From Bacillus sp. KH172YL63 (GTDB taxonomy: Bacteria > Bacillota > Bacilli > Bacillales > Bacillaceae_B), in the NCBI RefSeq assembly GCF_011398925.1, contig NZ_AP022842.1, forward strand, positions 2,716,001-2,780,000: 64,000 nt of DNA, given 5' to 3'. The stretch's first letter is position 1; every line of letters starts with the position of its first letter. Below the pieces are notes generated by a model that was not told the origin of the DNA, did not search any database, and saw only the letters and a program-made list of their open reading frames with translations. Below are positions 10,491 to 19,787 of this stretch, one piece after another. Made by a program: the position numbers and the translations under genes.

Positions 10491-11030
10491 CTACGCCCAA
10501 ATCCGTTGAACAGATGCCCCGTTCTCTTCAATCTTCACCATATAAACATCAGGATTTGACAGGGCAAACAATTCATCGTAGCCATACTTCTCATCAAACA
10601 GTCTCAAAAGCAGAGTCGTTAAGTTTCCATGACTCACGCACACAATGGAATCTTCCTTTTTGGAGGTGATGTCATCTACGAAGGACCGTGCCCGGTCCAT
10701 CGCCATTTGGTTTGACTCACCTCCTGGCAATGATAGTGAAAAATCATCAAAGCTTTCTTTCAGCTTTTCCTTCCAATCAGGAAGATCCTTTTCAGATAGA
10801 ATTCTTTCTCCCAATCGATCATCAAAGGAAACCTTTAACCCTGACTGCCTGGCAAACGGCTCAATCGTCTTTTCTGCCCGGAAAAAGGGGCTGGAATATA
10901 TCGCTTGGATCGACCTGTTTTCTAAGAAAGATGCAAGCCGAACCGCCTGCGCTTCCCCTTCTTCCGTTAGTGGGGCCTGTACTTGCTGCCCTTCTGCCTT
11001 TGCATGACGCACGATATAGATTGTTTTCAT
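10491..11030 (-). CDS. Histidine phosphatase family protein (SixA/PhoE-like)
   Basis: 179 residues. The phosphohistidine motif appears as RHAKAEG (residues 8-14, RHA instead of RHG, as in SixA-type members). The second conserved His is in CVSHGNLTTLL. It is a phosphoglycerate-mutase-fold phosphatase with unknown substrate. It lies 12 nt downstream of rnz and is probably in the same transcript. Confidence 0.85.
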   Translation of the reverse strand: MKTIYIVRHAKAEGQQVQAPLTEEGEAQAVRLASFLENRSIQAIYSSPFFRAEKTIEPFARQSGLKVSFDDRLGERILSEKDLPDWKEKLKESFDDFSLSLPGGESNQMAMDRARSFVDDITSKKEDSIVCVSHGNLTTLLLRLFDEKYGYDELFALSNPDVYMVKIEENGASVQRIWA

Positions 11031-11042
11031 AATAGTCCCCCT

Positions 11043-11975
11043 CTATTTCTTTAAAGGAATCTCATACTCCATAAAGTCGCTTGCAATGTGTGTGTTAGGA
11101 AACACTTCCCTCGCTTCCCCTTCAAGCTCTTCCCACGATTCCTTTGCAAATCTGGACGAGATATGGGTCAAAAAGAGTGTATGTGCCCCTGCAGCTGCTG
11201 CAGTCTCTCCAGCCTGCTTTGTTGTCGAATGGAAATATTCTCTCGCCATCTCCTCCTGATCTCGATTGAACGTCGCTTCATGGACGAGTACATCGGCAGA
11301 TTCACCCAGCTTGACCGCATTATCACATACCCTTGTATCACCAAGGATCGTGACGGTCCTGCCAGGTATCGGAGGTCCAAGGAAATCAGTGCCATCGACC
11401 ACGGTCCCATCTTCAAGCTGAACGGTTTCTCCTGATTTCAATTTTTTATATAGGGGGCCGGGCGGAATGCCTACTTCCCGTAACCTGTCTACTTGAAGGA
11501 TGCCAGGCTTGTCCTTTTCCACCACCCTGTAACCGAAAGTCGGAAGAGCGTGATCCAGTTCCCTTGCTTCCACGGTGAACCCATCGTCTTCAAAAATAGT
11601 CCCTTCCTCGATTTCGATGACCTCAAGTGGGTACTGAAGGTGCGTCCGGCTGACAGAAAGTGAAACAGAGATGAACTCTTTGATCCCTTTCGGACCGTAT
11701 ACCGTCAACCCAGAATCCCCTCCTTGAAAAGACCTGCTCCCGAGCAGTCCAGGCAGCCCATAAATATGATCACCGTGAAGGTGGGTGATGAAAATCTTCT
11801 CGATCCTTCTCGGTTTTAAACTCGTATGTAAAATTTGATGCTGCGTCGCTTCCCCGCAATCAAAAAGCCAAACCGCACCCCGCTCTTCCAACAGCTTCAG
11901 TGCGATACTCGTGACGTTGCGGAGTTTGGCCGGTACGCCAGCACCCGTTCCTAAAAATAATAATTCCAACTTCAT
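11043..11975 (-). CDS. rnz: Ribonuclease Z
   Basis: The endonuclease trims the 3' ends of CCA-less tRNA precursors. It is 310 residues long, with the zinc-binding motif THLHGDH at residues 64-70, GDTRVCDN further on and the C-terminal LTHISSRF. Length and motifs match B. subtilis YqjK/Rnz and the position next to zwf is conserved. It acts in the cytoplasm as a dimer. Confidence 0.94.
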   Translation of the reverse strand: MKLELLFLGTGAGVPAKLRNVTSIALKLLEERGAVWLFDCGEATQHQILHTSLKPRRIEKIFITHLHGDHIYGLPGLLGSRSFQGGDSGLTVYGPKGIKEFISVSLSVSRTHLQYPLEVIEIEEGTIFEDDGFTVEARELDHALPTFGYRVVEKDKPGILQVDRLREVGIPPGPLYKKLKSGETVQLEDGTVVDGTDFLGPPIPGRTVTILGDTRVCDNAVKLGESADVLVHEATFNRDQEEMAREYFHSTTKQAGETAAAAGAHTLFLTHISSRFAKESWEELEGEAREVFPNTHIASDFMEYEIPLKK

Positions 11976-12258
11976 TCACTCCTATGATGACCGGTGGTGT
12001 TTTTATTCTAGCATAATCCCCATCAGAATACCCTTTCCTTCCCTCCGACCGATTCCATTCGGGAAAACTCTCATAAGAATGCAAAAATAAGCCAACATAA
12101 GACGGAAACGTTTTCATCATTCCGTATAGAAAAAGTATTCAGCATAACATTTGCTAAATGATTGAGAAGTCTTTAAAATTAAGTAATTGTATAGGATATT
12201 AAATAAGAAGAAACACATAGTTTTGGATTTACAACAAAGATAAAGTGAGGTCATAACA

Positions 12259-13761
12259 TTGAACAATTCAATTACACCGACATCTCTGATTACGATTTTT
12301 GGAGCGACAGGTGATCTAGCAAAACGAAAACTCTATCCGTCTCTTTATCATTTGTTCCGTAAAGGAAAAATTTCAAAGCGTTTTGCCGTAGTGGGTGTGG
12401 CACGCAGAGAGTGGTCAAATGAAGAGTTTCAGGAACATGTAAAGACGTCTGTACATAAAGCGGTAGGCAGCAACGAAAACATCGATGAGTTCGTCTCTCA
12501 TTTCTACTATCAACCAAACGATGTTTCCAACAGCGATTCATATAAGGCGCTTAAGAACCTGTCTGATGAGCTTGACGATACCTACGAATTGGAAGGGAAT
12601 CGGGTTTTCTATCTGGCGATGGCCCCAGAATTCTTCGGTACAATCACCGAGCAGTTGAAGAATCAAGGGTTGACCGAAACAAACGGTTTCCAGCGCCTTG
12701 TAATTGAAAAACCGTTCGGGCATGATCTGCCTTCAGCTGAGAAACTGAACAGTCAAATCCGCGAATCGTTCTCTGAAGATCAAATTTATCGTATCGATCA
12801 CTATCTCGGTAAAGAGATGGTCCAGAATATCGAAGTGATCCGTTTCGCCAATGCGATGTTTGAACCGCTTTGGAATAACCGCTATATCTCGAACATCCAA
12901 GTCACTTCATCAGAAGAACTTGGTGTCGAAGACCGTGGCCGCTATTATGAGAAAAGCGGTGCGCTCAGGGATATGGTCCAAAATCATCTACTTCAAATGG
13001 TTGCACTTCTTGCCATGGAACCTCCGATCAAGTTGACAACAGACGAAATCCGCAGTGAAAAAGTGCGCGTATTACGTTCACTTCGTCCTTTTGAGCATGA
13101 TGAAGTGAAAGACTATTTCGTCCGGGGACAATATGGCGCCGGCAAGTCAGGAAACCAGGATGCGCCTGGCTACCGTGAAGCCGAAAATGTCGATGATCAT
13201 TCAAATACGGAAACTTATGTAGCCGGGAAACTGATGATTGATAACTTCCGCTGGGCAGGTGTCCCATTCTATATCCGTACGGGTAAAAGAATGGAAACCA
13301 AATCGACGAAGATTGTCATTCAATTCAAAGACATCCCAATGAACCTTTATTACAATACAGACAAGCCTTTGGCCCCTAACCTGCTGGTCATCCACATTCA
13401 ACCTGAAGAAGGGATCACCCTTCATTTAAACGCGAAGAAATCAGGTCAGAATATCGAAACGACACCGGTGAAATTAAACTTTGCCAACAACAGTGTCGAT
13501 GGAATGAACACGCCGGAAGCGTACGAAAAACTTCTATTAGACTGTCTCCGCGGAGATGCGACGAACTTCACACACTGGGATGAAGTCAAGCTTTCCTGGG
13601 CTTTCGTCGACAAGATTTCTGAAGTATGGGAAAACACCCGTGACGGAGAATTCCCGAACTATGAAGCAGGAACAATGGGACCAAAAGCTGCTGACAACTT
13701 ACTCGCTAAAGACGGCTTCTACTGGTGGCCGATTGAAAATCTAGACGTAGACCAATGCTAA
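12259..13761 (+). CDS. zwf: Glucose-6-phosphate 1-dehydrogenase
   Basis: The first enzyme of the oxidative pentose phosphate pathway, converting glucose-6-phosphate to 6-phosphogluconolactone with NADP+. It is 500 residues long with the nucleotide motif FGATGDLAKR near residue 14 and the active-site signature IDHYLGKE near 175. The start is a TTG at 12259 with AGTGAGG 8 nt upstream. A cyclase-family gene begins 16 nt after its stop, suggesting co-transcription. Confidence 0.95.
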   Translation: MNNSITPTSLITIFGATGDLAKRKLYPSLYHLFRKGKISKRFAVVGVARREWSNEEFQEHVKTSVHKAVGSNENIDEFVSHFYYQPNDVSNSDSYKALKNLSDELDDTYELEGNRVFYLAMAPEFFGTITEQLKNQGLTETNGFQRLVIEKPFGHDLPSAEKLNSQIRESFSEDQIYRIDHYLGKEMVQNIEVIRFANAMFEPLWNNRYISNIQVTSSEELGVEDRGRYYEKSGALRDMVQNHLLQMVALLAMEPPIKLTTDEIRSEKVRVLRSLRPFEHDEVKDYFVRGQYGAGKSGNQDAPGYREAENVDDHSNTETYVAGKLMIDNFRWAGVPFYIRTGKRMETKSTKIVIQFKDIPMNLYYNTDKPLAPNLLVIHIQPEEGITLHLNAKKSGQNIETTPVKLNFANNSVDGMNTPEAYEKLLLDCLRGDATNFTHWDEVKLSWAFVDKISEVWENTRDGEFPNYEAGTMGPKAADNLLAKDGFYWWPIENLDVDQC

Positions 13762-13777
13762 GGAAGGTGTGGAAACA

Positions 13778-14398
13778 ATGAAAATATATGATGTGACAGC
13801 TCCAATCTTTAACGGAATGCCCGTGTATAAAAACAAACCTGAAAAACAGCCGACAATTGAAACGAATACAAACGGTCATGTAACTGAATCCCGGATTTCC
13901 ATGGACGTGCATACCGGTACACACGTAGACGCTCCGCTTCACATGATCAACGATGGAGAAACGATCGAGACGATCGATATCGAGAAACTTGTGAGACCTG
14001 TCAAAGTATACGATTTATCGGAAGTGGAAGAAAAGATTTCCTTGAAGGACATTCAAGATTTAGACATTGAAGAAAATGATTTCATTCTCTTTAAAACAAA
14101 GAATTCATGGGATACAGAATTCAACTTTGAGTTCATCTACGTTGCAGAAGATGCAGCTGCGTATCTTGCCGAGAAGAACATCTCCGGCGTCGGAATTGAT
14201 GCGCTCGGTATCGAAAGAGCCCAGGAAGGTCATCCGACCCACCGCAGCCTGATGGGCAGCGGCGTCATCATCATGGAAGGACTTCAATTGAAAGATATTG
14301 AAGCCGGTCAATACTTCATGGTTGCCGCACCACTGAAAATTGAGAACACCGATGCATCACCTGCACGGGTACTATTGTTTGATGAAATGATCGGATAA
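13778..14398 (+). CDS. Cyclase-family (KynB-like) metal-dependent hydrolase
   Basis: 206 residues. The metal-binding signature HTGTHVDAPLHM near residue 45 is that of the arylformamidase/isatin hydrolase superfamily, whose members open amide, lactam or related rings. It follows zwf with a 16-nt gap and its own AAGGAAGG. The genetic coupling to zwf suggests a role near glucose-6-phosphate oxidation, possibly on lactone or aldehyde products, but this is inference. No kynurenine-pathway gene is nearby. Confidence 0.85.
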   Translation: MKIYDVTAPIFNGMPVYKNKPEKQPTIETNTNGHVTESRISMDVHTGTHVDAPLHMINDGETIETIDIEKLVRPVKVYDLSEVEEKISLKDIQDLDIEENDFILFKTKNSWDTEFNFEFIYVAEDAAAYLAEKNISGVGIDALGIERAQEGHPTHRSLMGSGVIIMEGLQLKDIEAGQYFMVAAPLKIENTDASPARVLLFDEMIG

Positions 14399-14405
14399 TG
14401 CAAGA

Positions 14406-14435
14406 AAGCCGCTCCTAAAAAGGGAGCGGCTTTTC
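14406..14435 (+). terminator. Terminator after zwf and the cyclase gene
   Basis: The hairpin AAGCCGCTCC / GGGAGCGGCTT is followed by TTTCTTTTT. Confidence 0.88.
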
Positions 14436-14456
14436 TTTTTCAACACGATAAGCGAT

Positions 14457-14822
14457 TTATTCTACGGACTGATCCTTCATACATGCATCATCGACAAAGG
14501 TCTCCATATAATCCCTCCCCCACTCATACATGGCATCCAAAATAGGCATCAAGGTTTCTCCTTGAGCGGTTAGGGAATACTCCACTTTGGGAGGGACGAC
14601 CGGATACACTTCACGATGGACGATGAAATCTTCTTCCAGTTCCCGCAATTGATTTACCAGCATCCTTTGGGTGATTCCGGGGATAAGGGATTTCAATTCT
14701 CCAAACCGTTTCGTCCCTTCCTTGCCCAAATGCCATAATATCAACATCTTCCATTTACCTCCGATAACCGAGAGCGTCAATTCTTTTTCACAATTAAACA
14801 TTTTGTCTTTCATTCTCGACAT
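14457..14822 (-). CDS. hxlR: HxlR-family transcriptional regulator of hxlAB
   Basis: A 121-residue winged-helix regulator whose N-terminus ([17 protein letters not shown]) closely resembles B. subtilis HxlR, the formaldehyde-responsive activator of hxlAB. Cys11 is in the conserved position. GGAGG is followed by four consecutive ATG codons; the last (14822) gives the HxlR N-terminus with 9 nt spacing. It is divergent from hxlA, the arrangement known for this system. Confidence 0.92.
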   Translation of the reverse strand: MSRMKDKMFNCEKELTLSVIGGKWKMLILWHLGKEGTKRFGELKSLIPGITQRMLVNQLRELEEDFIVHREVYPVVPPKVEYSLTAQGETLMPILDAMYEWGRDYMETFVDDACMKDQSVE

Positions 14823-14831
14823 CATCATCAT

Positions 14832-15001
14832 CCTCCAAGCTTATCAAAGTCCATAGTATACTTTTTGACACTATGTAAAATTAAAGTGCGTACTATTAAT
14901 CATATTATATACATTATATACTTGCAATTGTACGGGATGAGGCACCATTTGAATATCTCGTCAGAAGCAACAACTAGAAACGATACAGGAGTGGATCATC
15001 A
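14832..15001. promoter_or_regulatory. hxlR-hxlAB divergent intergenic region
   Basis: The 170-bp AT-rich gap between the divergent genes holds an inverted repeat CATAGT (14852-14857) / ACTATG (14870-14875) overlapping a TTGACA. HxlR sites would be expected here from the B. subtilis system; I cannot align a certain 25-bp direct repeat. AGGAGTGG at 14987-14994 is the hxlA ribosome site. Confidence 0.4.
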
Positions 15002-15634
15002 ATGGAATTGCAATTAGCTTTAGATTTAGTGAATATCCCGGAAGCCATTGAATTGGTGAAGGAAGTTGAGGAGCATATCGATATCGTTGAAATCGGGACT
15101 CCGGTAGTGATTAATGAAGGGCTTCATGCAGTAAAAGCAATGAAGGAAGCATTTCCTGACCTAAAAGTATTGGCAGATCTTAAAATCATGGATGCAGCCG
15201 GGTATGAGGTCATGAAGGCATCTGAAGCAGGAGCTGACATCATTACCATTCTAGGTACAGCTGAAGACATGTCTATTAAAGGCGCAGTGGAAGAAGCAAA
15301 AAAACAAGGTAAAAAAATCCTTGTGGATATGATAGCAGTAAAAGATCTTGCCGGCCGCGCAAAGGAAGTCGATGCACTTGGTGTAGATTACATCTGTGTT
15401 CATACAGGGTACGACCTTCAAGCCGTTGGACAAAACTCTTTCGAAGATCTTCAAACAATCAAAAGTGTTGTGAAGAATGCCAAAACAGCCATTGCCGGCG
15501 GAATTAAACTTGATACCTTGCCAGAAGTGGTCAACGTACAACCTGATCTTGTCATTGTCGGTGGAGGCATCACAGGACAAGAAGATAAAAAGGCGACTGC
15601 GGCAACTATGCAGGAAATGATTAAAAAAGGTTAA
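15002..15634 (+). CDS. hxlA: 3-hexulose-6-phosphate synthase
   Basis: The enzyme condenses formaldehyde with D-ribulose 5-phosphate to D-arabino-3-hexulose 6-phosphate. It is 210 residues long, in the OMP-decarboxylase-like TIM-barrel family. Conserved acidic and lysine residues are seen in ALD (residue 8), EIG (33) and ADLKIMD (58-64), and VIVGGGIT forms the phosphate site. The 7-nt gap to hxlB shows an operon. Confidence 0.95.
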   Translation: MELQLALDLVNIPEAIELVKEVEEHIDIVEIGTPVVINEGLHAVKAMKEAFPDLKVLADLKIMDAAGYEVMKASEAGADIITILGTAEDMSIKGAVEEAKKQGKKILVDMIAVKDLAGRAKEVDALGVDYICVHTGYDLQAVGQNSFEDLQTIKSVVKNAKTAIAGGIKLDTLPEVVNVQPDLVIVGGGITGQEDKKATAATMQEMIKKG

Positions 15635-15641
15635 GTTAACG

Positions 15642-16199
15642 ATGATTACGACTCAATATATTCTTAAGATTTTACAAGAATTAAACCGGACAGCAGACGC
15701 CATCTCCAATGATGAAACTGAAAGATTGGTAAATGGGATCTTAGAAGCCAATAAAGTTTTTGTAGCAGGGGCTGGAAGGTCTGGATTAATGACCAAATCC
15801 TTTGCCATGCGCTTGATGCATATGGGTATCGATGCATATGTGATAGGAGAGACTGTCACTCCTTCTTTTAAAGAAGAAGATATGGTCATCATTGCATCTG
15901 GTTCAGGAGAAACGAAGAGCTTGGTATCCATCGCAGATAAAGCGAAAAGCATCGGAGGAAAGATTGCAGCTGTCACGATCTTTCCAGAATCTACAATCGG
16001 ACAATCAGCAGACATGGTTGTGAGAATCCCAGGTGCTCCCAAAGATCAATCGGCAGGTGACTATCAAACGATACAGCCAATGGGCTCCGCATTCGAACAG
16101 TTTTCACTTGTACTGTTTGACTCGATTATACTGAGATGTATGGAGAAGAAAGGTTTGGATACCGCAAATATGTATGGTAACCATGCCAATCTCGAATAG
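15642..16199 (+). CDS. hxlB: 6-phospho-3-hexuloisomerase
   Basis: It isomerises arabino-3-hexulose 6-phosphate to fructose 6-phosphate, completing formaldehyde fixation in the RuMP pathway. It is 185 residues long with an SIS fold: AGAGRSGLMTKSFAMRLMH near residue 42 and SGSGETKSL near 87 bind the sugar phosphate. It directly follows hxlA. Confidence 0.95.
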   Translation: MITTQYILKILQELNRTADAISNDETERLVNGILEANKVFVAGAGRSGLMTKSFAMRLMHMGIDAYVIGETVTPSFKEEDMVIIASGSGETKSLVSIADKAKSIGGKIAAVTIFPESTIGQSADMVVRIPGAPKDQSAGDYQTIQPMGSAFEQFSLVLFDSIILRCMEKKGLDTANMYGNHANLE

Positions 16200-16215
16200 T
16201 TGGATGAAGATAAAT

Positions 16216-16248
16216 GAGAAGCTTGAGGACACAATCCTCAAGCTTCTC
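16216..16248. terminator. Bidirectional terminator between hxlB and the DUF2935 gene
   Basis: A perfect hairpin GAGAAGCTTGAGGA / TCCTCAAGCTTCTC. The stop codon of the convergent DUF2935 gene lies within it. Confidence 0.8.
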
Positions 16249-17074
16249 TTTCGTTCCTCAAAGTAGGCTTTATCAGTTTACAATCGGGATAATCGATGGA
16301 CGGTGCATAATGGGAGAGCTTCTTCATGAAATAACATGCCTCTGGAAAGTGATGTTCCAAAAAACGGAGTGTCGCATTATTTAATACCTCATCCTTCACA
16401 TACAGATTCAATACTTCATCCACAAGCGCCGTAAAAGCGACCACCTGTAAGGACACATCGTGGGCAAATCGGATTTGAGCAGGGAAGCCTGGCTGGGTAA
16501 AATGCAAGTAACCTTTAAACATATCATTTTTCACCATAAATTGAGAAAACTGAACCATCAAGGCATTTGCCCTTTCAATCACATCAATTTCGGCACTGTC
16601 GAGGATATCAACGAGCAAGGCAGCGTGCCCCCTCTGGTCATCGAGCCACATATCCATCAAATCCACAAGCGGGAGTTCAGCGTAACTCTCCCCTTTCGTA
16701 TAGCTGTTTAATATTCTGAGATACTCCCTGTTTTCTGCCAATGTTCCGTTCAAGTAACTTGGGGACAGATTTAAATTCACCTGATTGAAGAGCCGCAGAT
16801 GGAGGAGGTGCCCTTCGAACGTATAGTATTGATATGATACTTCCTGCGCCCATTCTGAAAGCTGTATCATCTCAGGTGAGGATTCAGGCAGATCCCCCGG
16901 GACCTTCATCAATTCCTTCTCCACATTTTGGAACCACTCTATATAGTATTCTGCCTGATTCACCCACTTCACTTCTGTCGGACTTAAATAATCCCTTACA
17001 AAATACGCATGGTCCTTCAGGATCCCCAGCCAGAACTCGTGCTCCTGCCACGGTGTGATTGTTTCAAACCCCAT
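16238..17074 (-). CDS. DUF2935 domain-containing protein
   Basis: A 278-residue, almost all-helical protein with the start TPWQEHEFWLGILKDHAYFVRDYLS typical of DUF2935. Many His and Glu residues recur in two similar halves (HEFWLGILKDHAYF and later DQRGHAALLVDILD), which suggests a duplicated four-helix metal-binding fold. Function unknown; the family is common in spore formers. Confidence 0.8.
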   Translation of the reverse strand: MGFETITPWQEHEFWLGILKDHAYFVRDYLSPTEVKWVNQAEYYIEWFQNVEKELMKVPGDLPESSPEMIQLSEWAQEVSYQYYTFEGHLLHLRLFNQVNLNLSPSYLNGTLAENREYLRILNSYTKGESYAELPLVDLMDMWLDDQRGHAALLVDILDSAEIDVIERANALMVQFSQFMVKNDMFKGYLHFTQPGFPAQIRFAHDVSLQVVAFTALVDEVLNLYVKDEVLNNATLRFLEHHFPEACYFMKKLSHYAPSIDYPDCKLIKPTLRNEREA

Positions 17075-17200
17075 TCCATACAGTCCCTTCTTTTACATTC
17101 TATACCTTAACATTATTAAGAAAGTTAAGTCTTCATGCTTAGAATAGAAAAGTGCTGTTTGGAAAAAATAGCACAAACTGCAACTAAATGAGGGTTTGCT

Positions 17201-18697
17201 ATGGGATTACTTTCGTTCATCAAAAAATTAACGCTGAAAGAGGGAATGGCTTCAACAAATGAATCCTCAAAGCTCCCCTCCAATCCACACAGCCAACCAA
17301 TGGACTTCGGCCATATTGTGGATCAGTTTAAAGATTGTGAGGATTTCAGGCACAGACAATTCAAAGACCTGGAAATTGAGTGCATTTATTTCGATACGCT
17401 GGTGGATAAACAAATACTGAATGAAGAATTATTAGAGTGGATCAGTAAAGGCGATTCAACTCCTATTCATCGGCAAATAGATTCTGATGGAATACTTGAA
17501 ATCAAGTCAAACAAACAGGCAGTGATGGATGTCCTTAACGGTCATATTGTTCTTTTTCTTGATAACAAAGTATTTTCTTTAAGAGCAGATGGTGAGGAAA
17601 AAAGGTCTATCGAGGAATCTGAAACAGAATCTGTCATCTTGGGACCACACGAAGCATTCATTGAATCATCCGATGTGAACATCTCCCTCATCCGAAAAAG
17701 AGTGAGAAGTTCTCATTTGAAAACGGTGAGCTTAAGTGCCGGAGAAATTACGAAAACATCCATCACATTATTATATATAGAAGATATTGCGCCCATAGAA
17801 GAATTGAAAGACCTAAAGGAGCGGATCAACAAGATTGAGTACACTGGTATTTTGGATACCAATATCCTTGTTCAGATGATAGATGATCAACCAGTATCTC
17901 CTTTCCCGCAGTTTTTCACAACAGAAAGACCGGATGTCTGCGCCTCGAAATTATTAGCAGGCAGGATCATCGGAATTGTAGAGGGCAGCCCTTATGTGTT
18001 TTGTGCCCCTGTCAGCTTTTTTGATTTTTTCCAGTCAGTGGATGATTACAGTCAGCGGTGGATAACCGGCACTTTTATTCGGCTGCTCAGGTTACTCGCC
18101 CTCGTCATTACGCTTGCGTTTACAGCAAGCTACGTATCCATCACCACCTACCATTATGAAATGGTTCCACAGGAGTTATTGCCAAGCCTGATAGAATCGC
18201 GAAGCAAAGTACCCTTCCCCCCTCTGATTGAGGCGATATTTCTTGAGTTGGTCATTGAGCTTCTAAGGGAGGCTGGGGCACGTCTCCCAACTAAAATCGG
18301 GCAAACAATCGGCATTGTAGGTGGGATTGTAATCGGACAGGCGGCTGTTGAAGCAGGTATTACAAGTAATATTTTAATCATTGCAGTTGCGGTTTCAGCC
18401 ATCTCATCCTTTGTGATCCCCAGTTATGTGATGAGTGCATCCATCCGGATCGTCCGCTTTTCTTTTATCCTGCTGGCGGGTTTTTGGGGGAACATGGGAT
18501 TGGTGTTCGGACTGGGTTTGTTGGTCATTCACTTGTCTACTTTAACATCACTGAAAACACCTTATATGATCCCTTTTTCTCCGACTTTTTTTAATGATTG
18601 GCTGGACACAATCATCAGGGCGCCTTTCATGATGATCAAAGATCGCCCTGAGCAGGTCAGAACATCCAATGAAGATATTAACAAGATGAAGAAGTAG
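17201..18697 (+). CDS. GerA-type spore germination receptor, A subunit
   Basis: 498 residues. A long hydrophilic N-terminal domain (about 1-280) precedes hydrophobic segments from about 290 to 470. Signature stretches include SFFDFFQSVDDYSQRWITGTF and PFPPLIEAIFLELVIELLREAGARLP, typical of GerAA/GerKA. It sits in the inner spore membrane and takes part in germinant sensing. First gene of an A-B-C operon. The germinant cannot be predicted. Confidence 0.93.
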   Translation: MGLLSFIKKLTLKEGMASTNESSKLPSNPHSQPMDFGHIVDQFKDCEDFRHRQFKDLEIECIYFDTLVDKQILNEELLEWISKGDSTPIHRQIDSDGILEIKSNKQAVMDVLNGHIVLFLDNKVFSLRADGEEKRSIEESETESVILGPHEAFIESSDVNISLIRKRVRSSHLKTVSLSAGEITKTSITLLYIEDIAPIEELKDLKERINKIEYTGILDTNILVQMIDDQPVSPFPQFFTTERPDVCASKLLAGRIIGIVEGSPYVFCAPVSFFDFFQSVDDYSQRWITGTFIRLLRLLALVITLAFTASYVSITTYHYEMVPQELLPSLIESRSKVPFPPLIEAIFLELVIELLREAGARLPTKIGQTIGIVGGIVIGQAAVEAGITSNILIIAVAVSAISSFVIPSYVMSASIRIVRFSFILLAGFWGNMGLVFGLGLLVIHLSTLTSLKTPYMIPFSPTFFNDWLDTIIRAPFMMIKDRPEQVRTSNEDINKMKK

Positions 18698-18707
18698 GCG
18701 ATTTACT

Positions 18708-19787
18708 ATGAAGGAAAAACTCCATCCATTTCAATTGGCACTGCTAATATATATGATTCAATCGGGCATCACCCTGTTCAGCATTCCGAGACTATCCGCC
18801 GAAGCATTCGGGACCAATGGATGGATTGGGATCGTCGTCATTTGTGTGATTGTCACCTTAAACATTTTGTTAATCAGTTTGGTAAACAAGTGGGGGGAAG
18901 GTCAATCAATCTTTGTCATCATTGAGAATGTGATCCCAAAATGGTTGGCAATCCCTTTTTATTTGACGGTGAGTATCATTTTCACCCTTCTCGCAACCAT
19001 GGTGACAAAAAAGTACATTTTACTTCTTAAGATGTTATTTTTCCGTGATACCCCTTCGATTATATTTGTAGGCATGTTTTTTCTCATGAGCTTTCTCTTA
19101 TTAAAGGGATGCATCTATGAAATCGGAAAGGCGACCGTCCTGTTATTTTTCCTGACCATATGGACGATGCTTTTACTGACCTTCCATCTATCAGAATTCA
19201 GTTTTACCCGGATGACAATGTTTTTGATGGAAGGGAAAAAAGATCTTTTGTCAGGAGGGTTGAGTGTATATTCAGCGTTTTTAGGCTACGAGCTAAGCTT
19301 ATTTCTCATCCCCCATGTTCAGAAGAATTTCACAAAGGGTGTCATTTTGGGAAATGGCATTACATCGTTCATTTATATCACCGTAAGTTTTGTGTGCTAT
19401 GGATTCTTCGGTTATAAGTATATACTGAATGATTTATACCCTGTCATTACCTTGATTGAATATGTGAAATTTCCATTTGTAGAGAGGGTTGAAAATCTGA
19501 TCTTTACACTGTTCGCTTTAAAAGTATTGATTACCGTCGTCATGTATTTATGGGCGAGCAAGGAATTGGTATCTCACTCATTTCAGAAGCTGAAACCTGA
19601 CTTTATCAGTTTGTTATTGTTAACGGTCGGTGCGCTTCTATCTTTCATCCCGGAAATCAGCCGGGAAGTGGATGAATGGCTAAAGTGGCTGACGTATATA
19701 GATACAGCCATCGCAATTGCTCTTCCAATTTTCTTATTGGTATTAATAGGGCTTAATAAGGTCAAAGAAAGGAACGTAACGTCATGA
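18708..19787 (+). CDS. GerA-type spore germination receptor, B subunit (permease-like)
   Basis: 359 residues, about ten transmembrane segments, of the GerAB family in the amino acid/polyamine/organocation superfamily. The N-terminus LHPFQLALLIYMIQSGITLFSIPR is typical. It carries the putative germinant-binding pocket. It starts 10 nt after the A subunit and overlaps the C subunit by 4 nt, so translation is coupled. Confidence 0.92.
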   Translation: MKEKLHPFQLALLIYMIQSGITLFSIPRLSAEAFGTNGWIGIVVICVIVTLNILLISLVNKWGEGQSIFVIIENVIPKWLAIPFYLTVSIIFTLLATMVTKKYILLLKMLFFRDTPSIIFVGMFFLMSFLLLKGCIYEIGKATVLLFFLTIWTMLLLTFHLSEFSFTRMTMFLMEGKKDLLSGGLSVYSAFLGYELSLFLIPHVQKNFTKGVILGNGITSFIYITVSFVCYGFFGYKYILNDLYPVITLIEYVKFPFVERVENLIFTLFALKVLITVVMYLWASKELVSHSFQKLKPDFISLLLLTVGALLSFIPEISREVDEWLKWLTYIDTAIAIALPIFLLVLIGLNKVKERNVTS

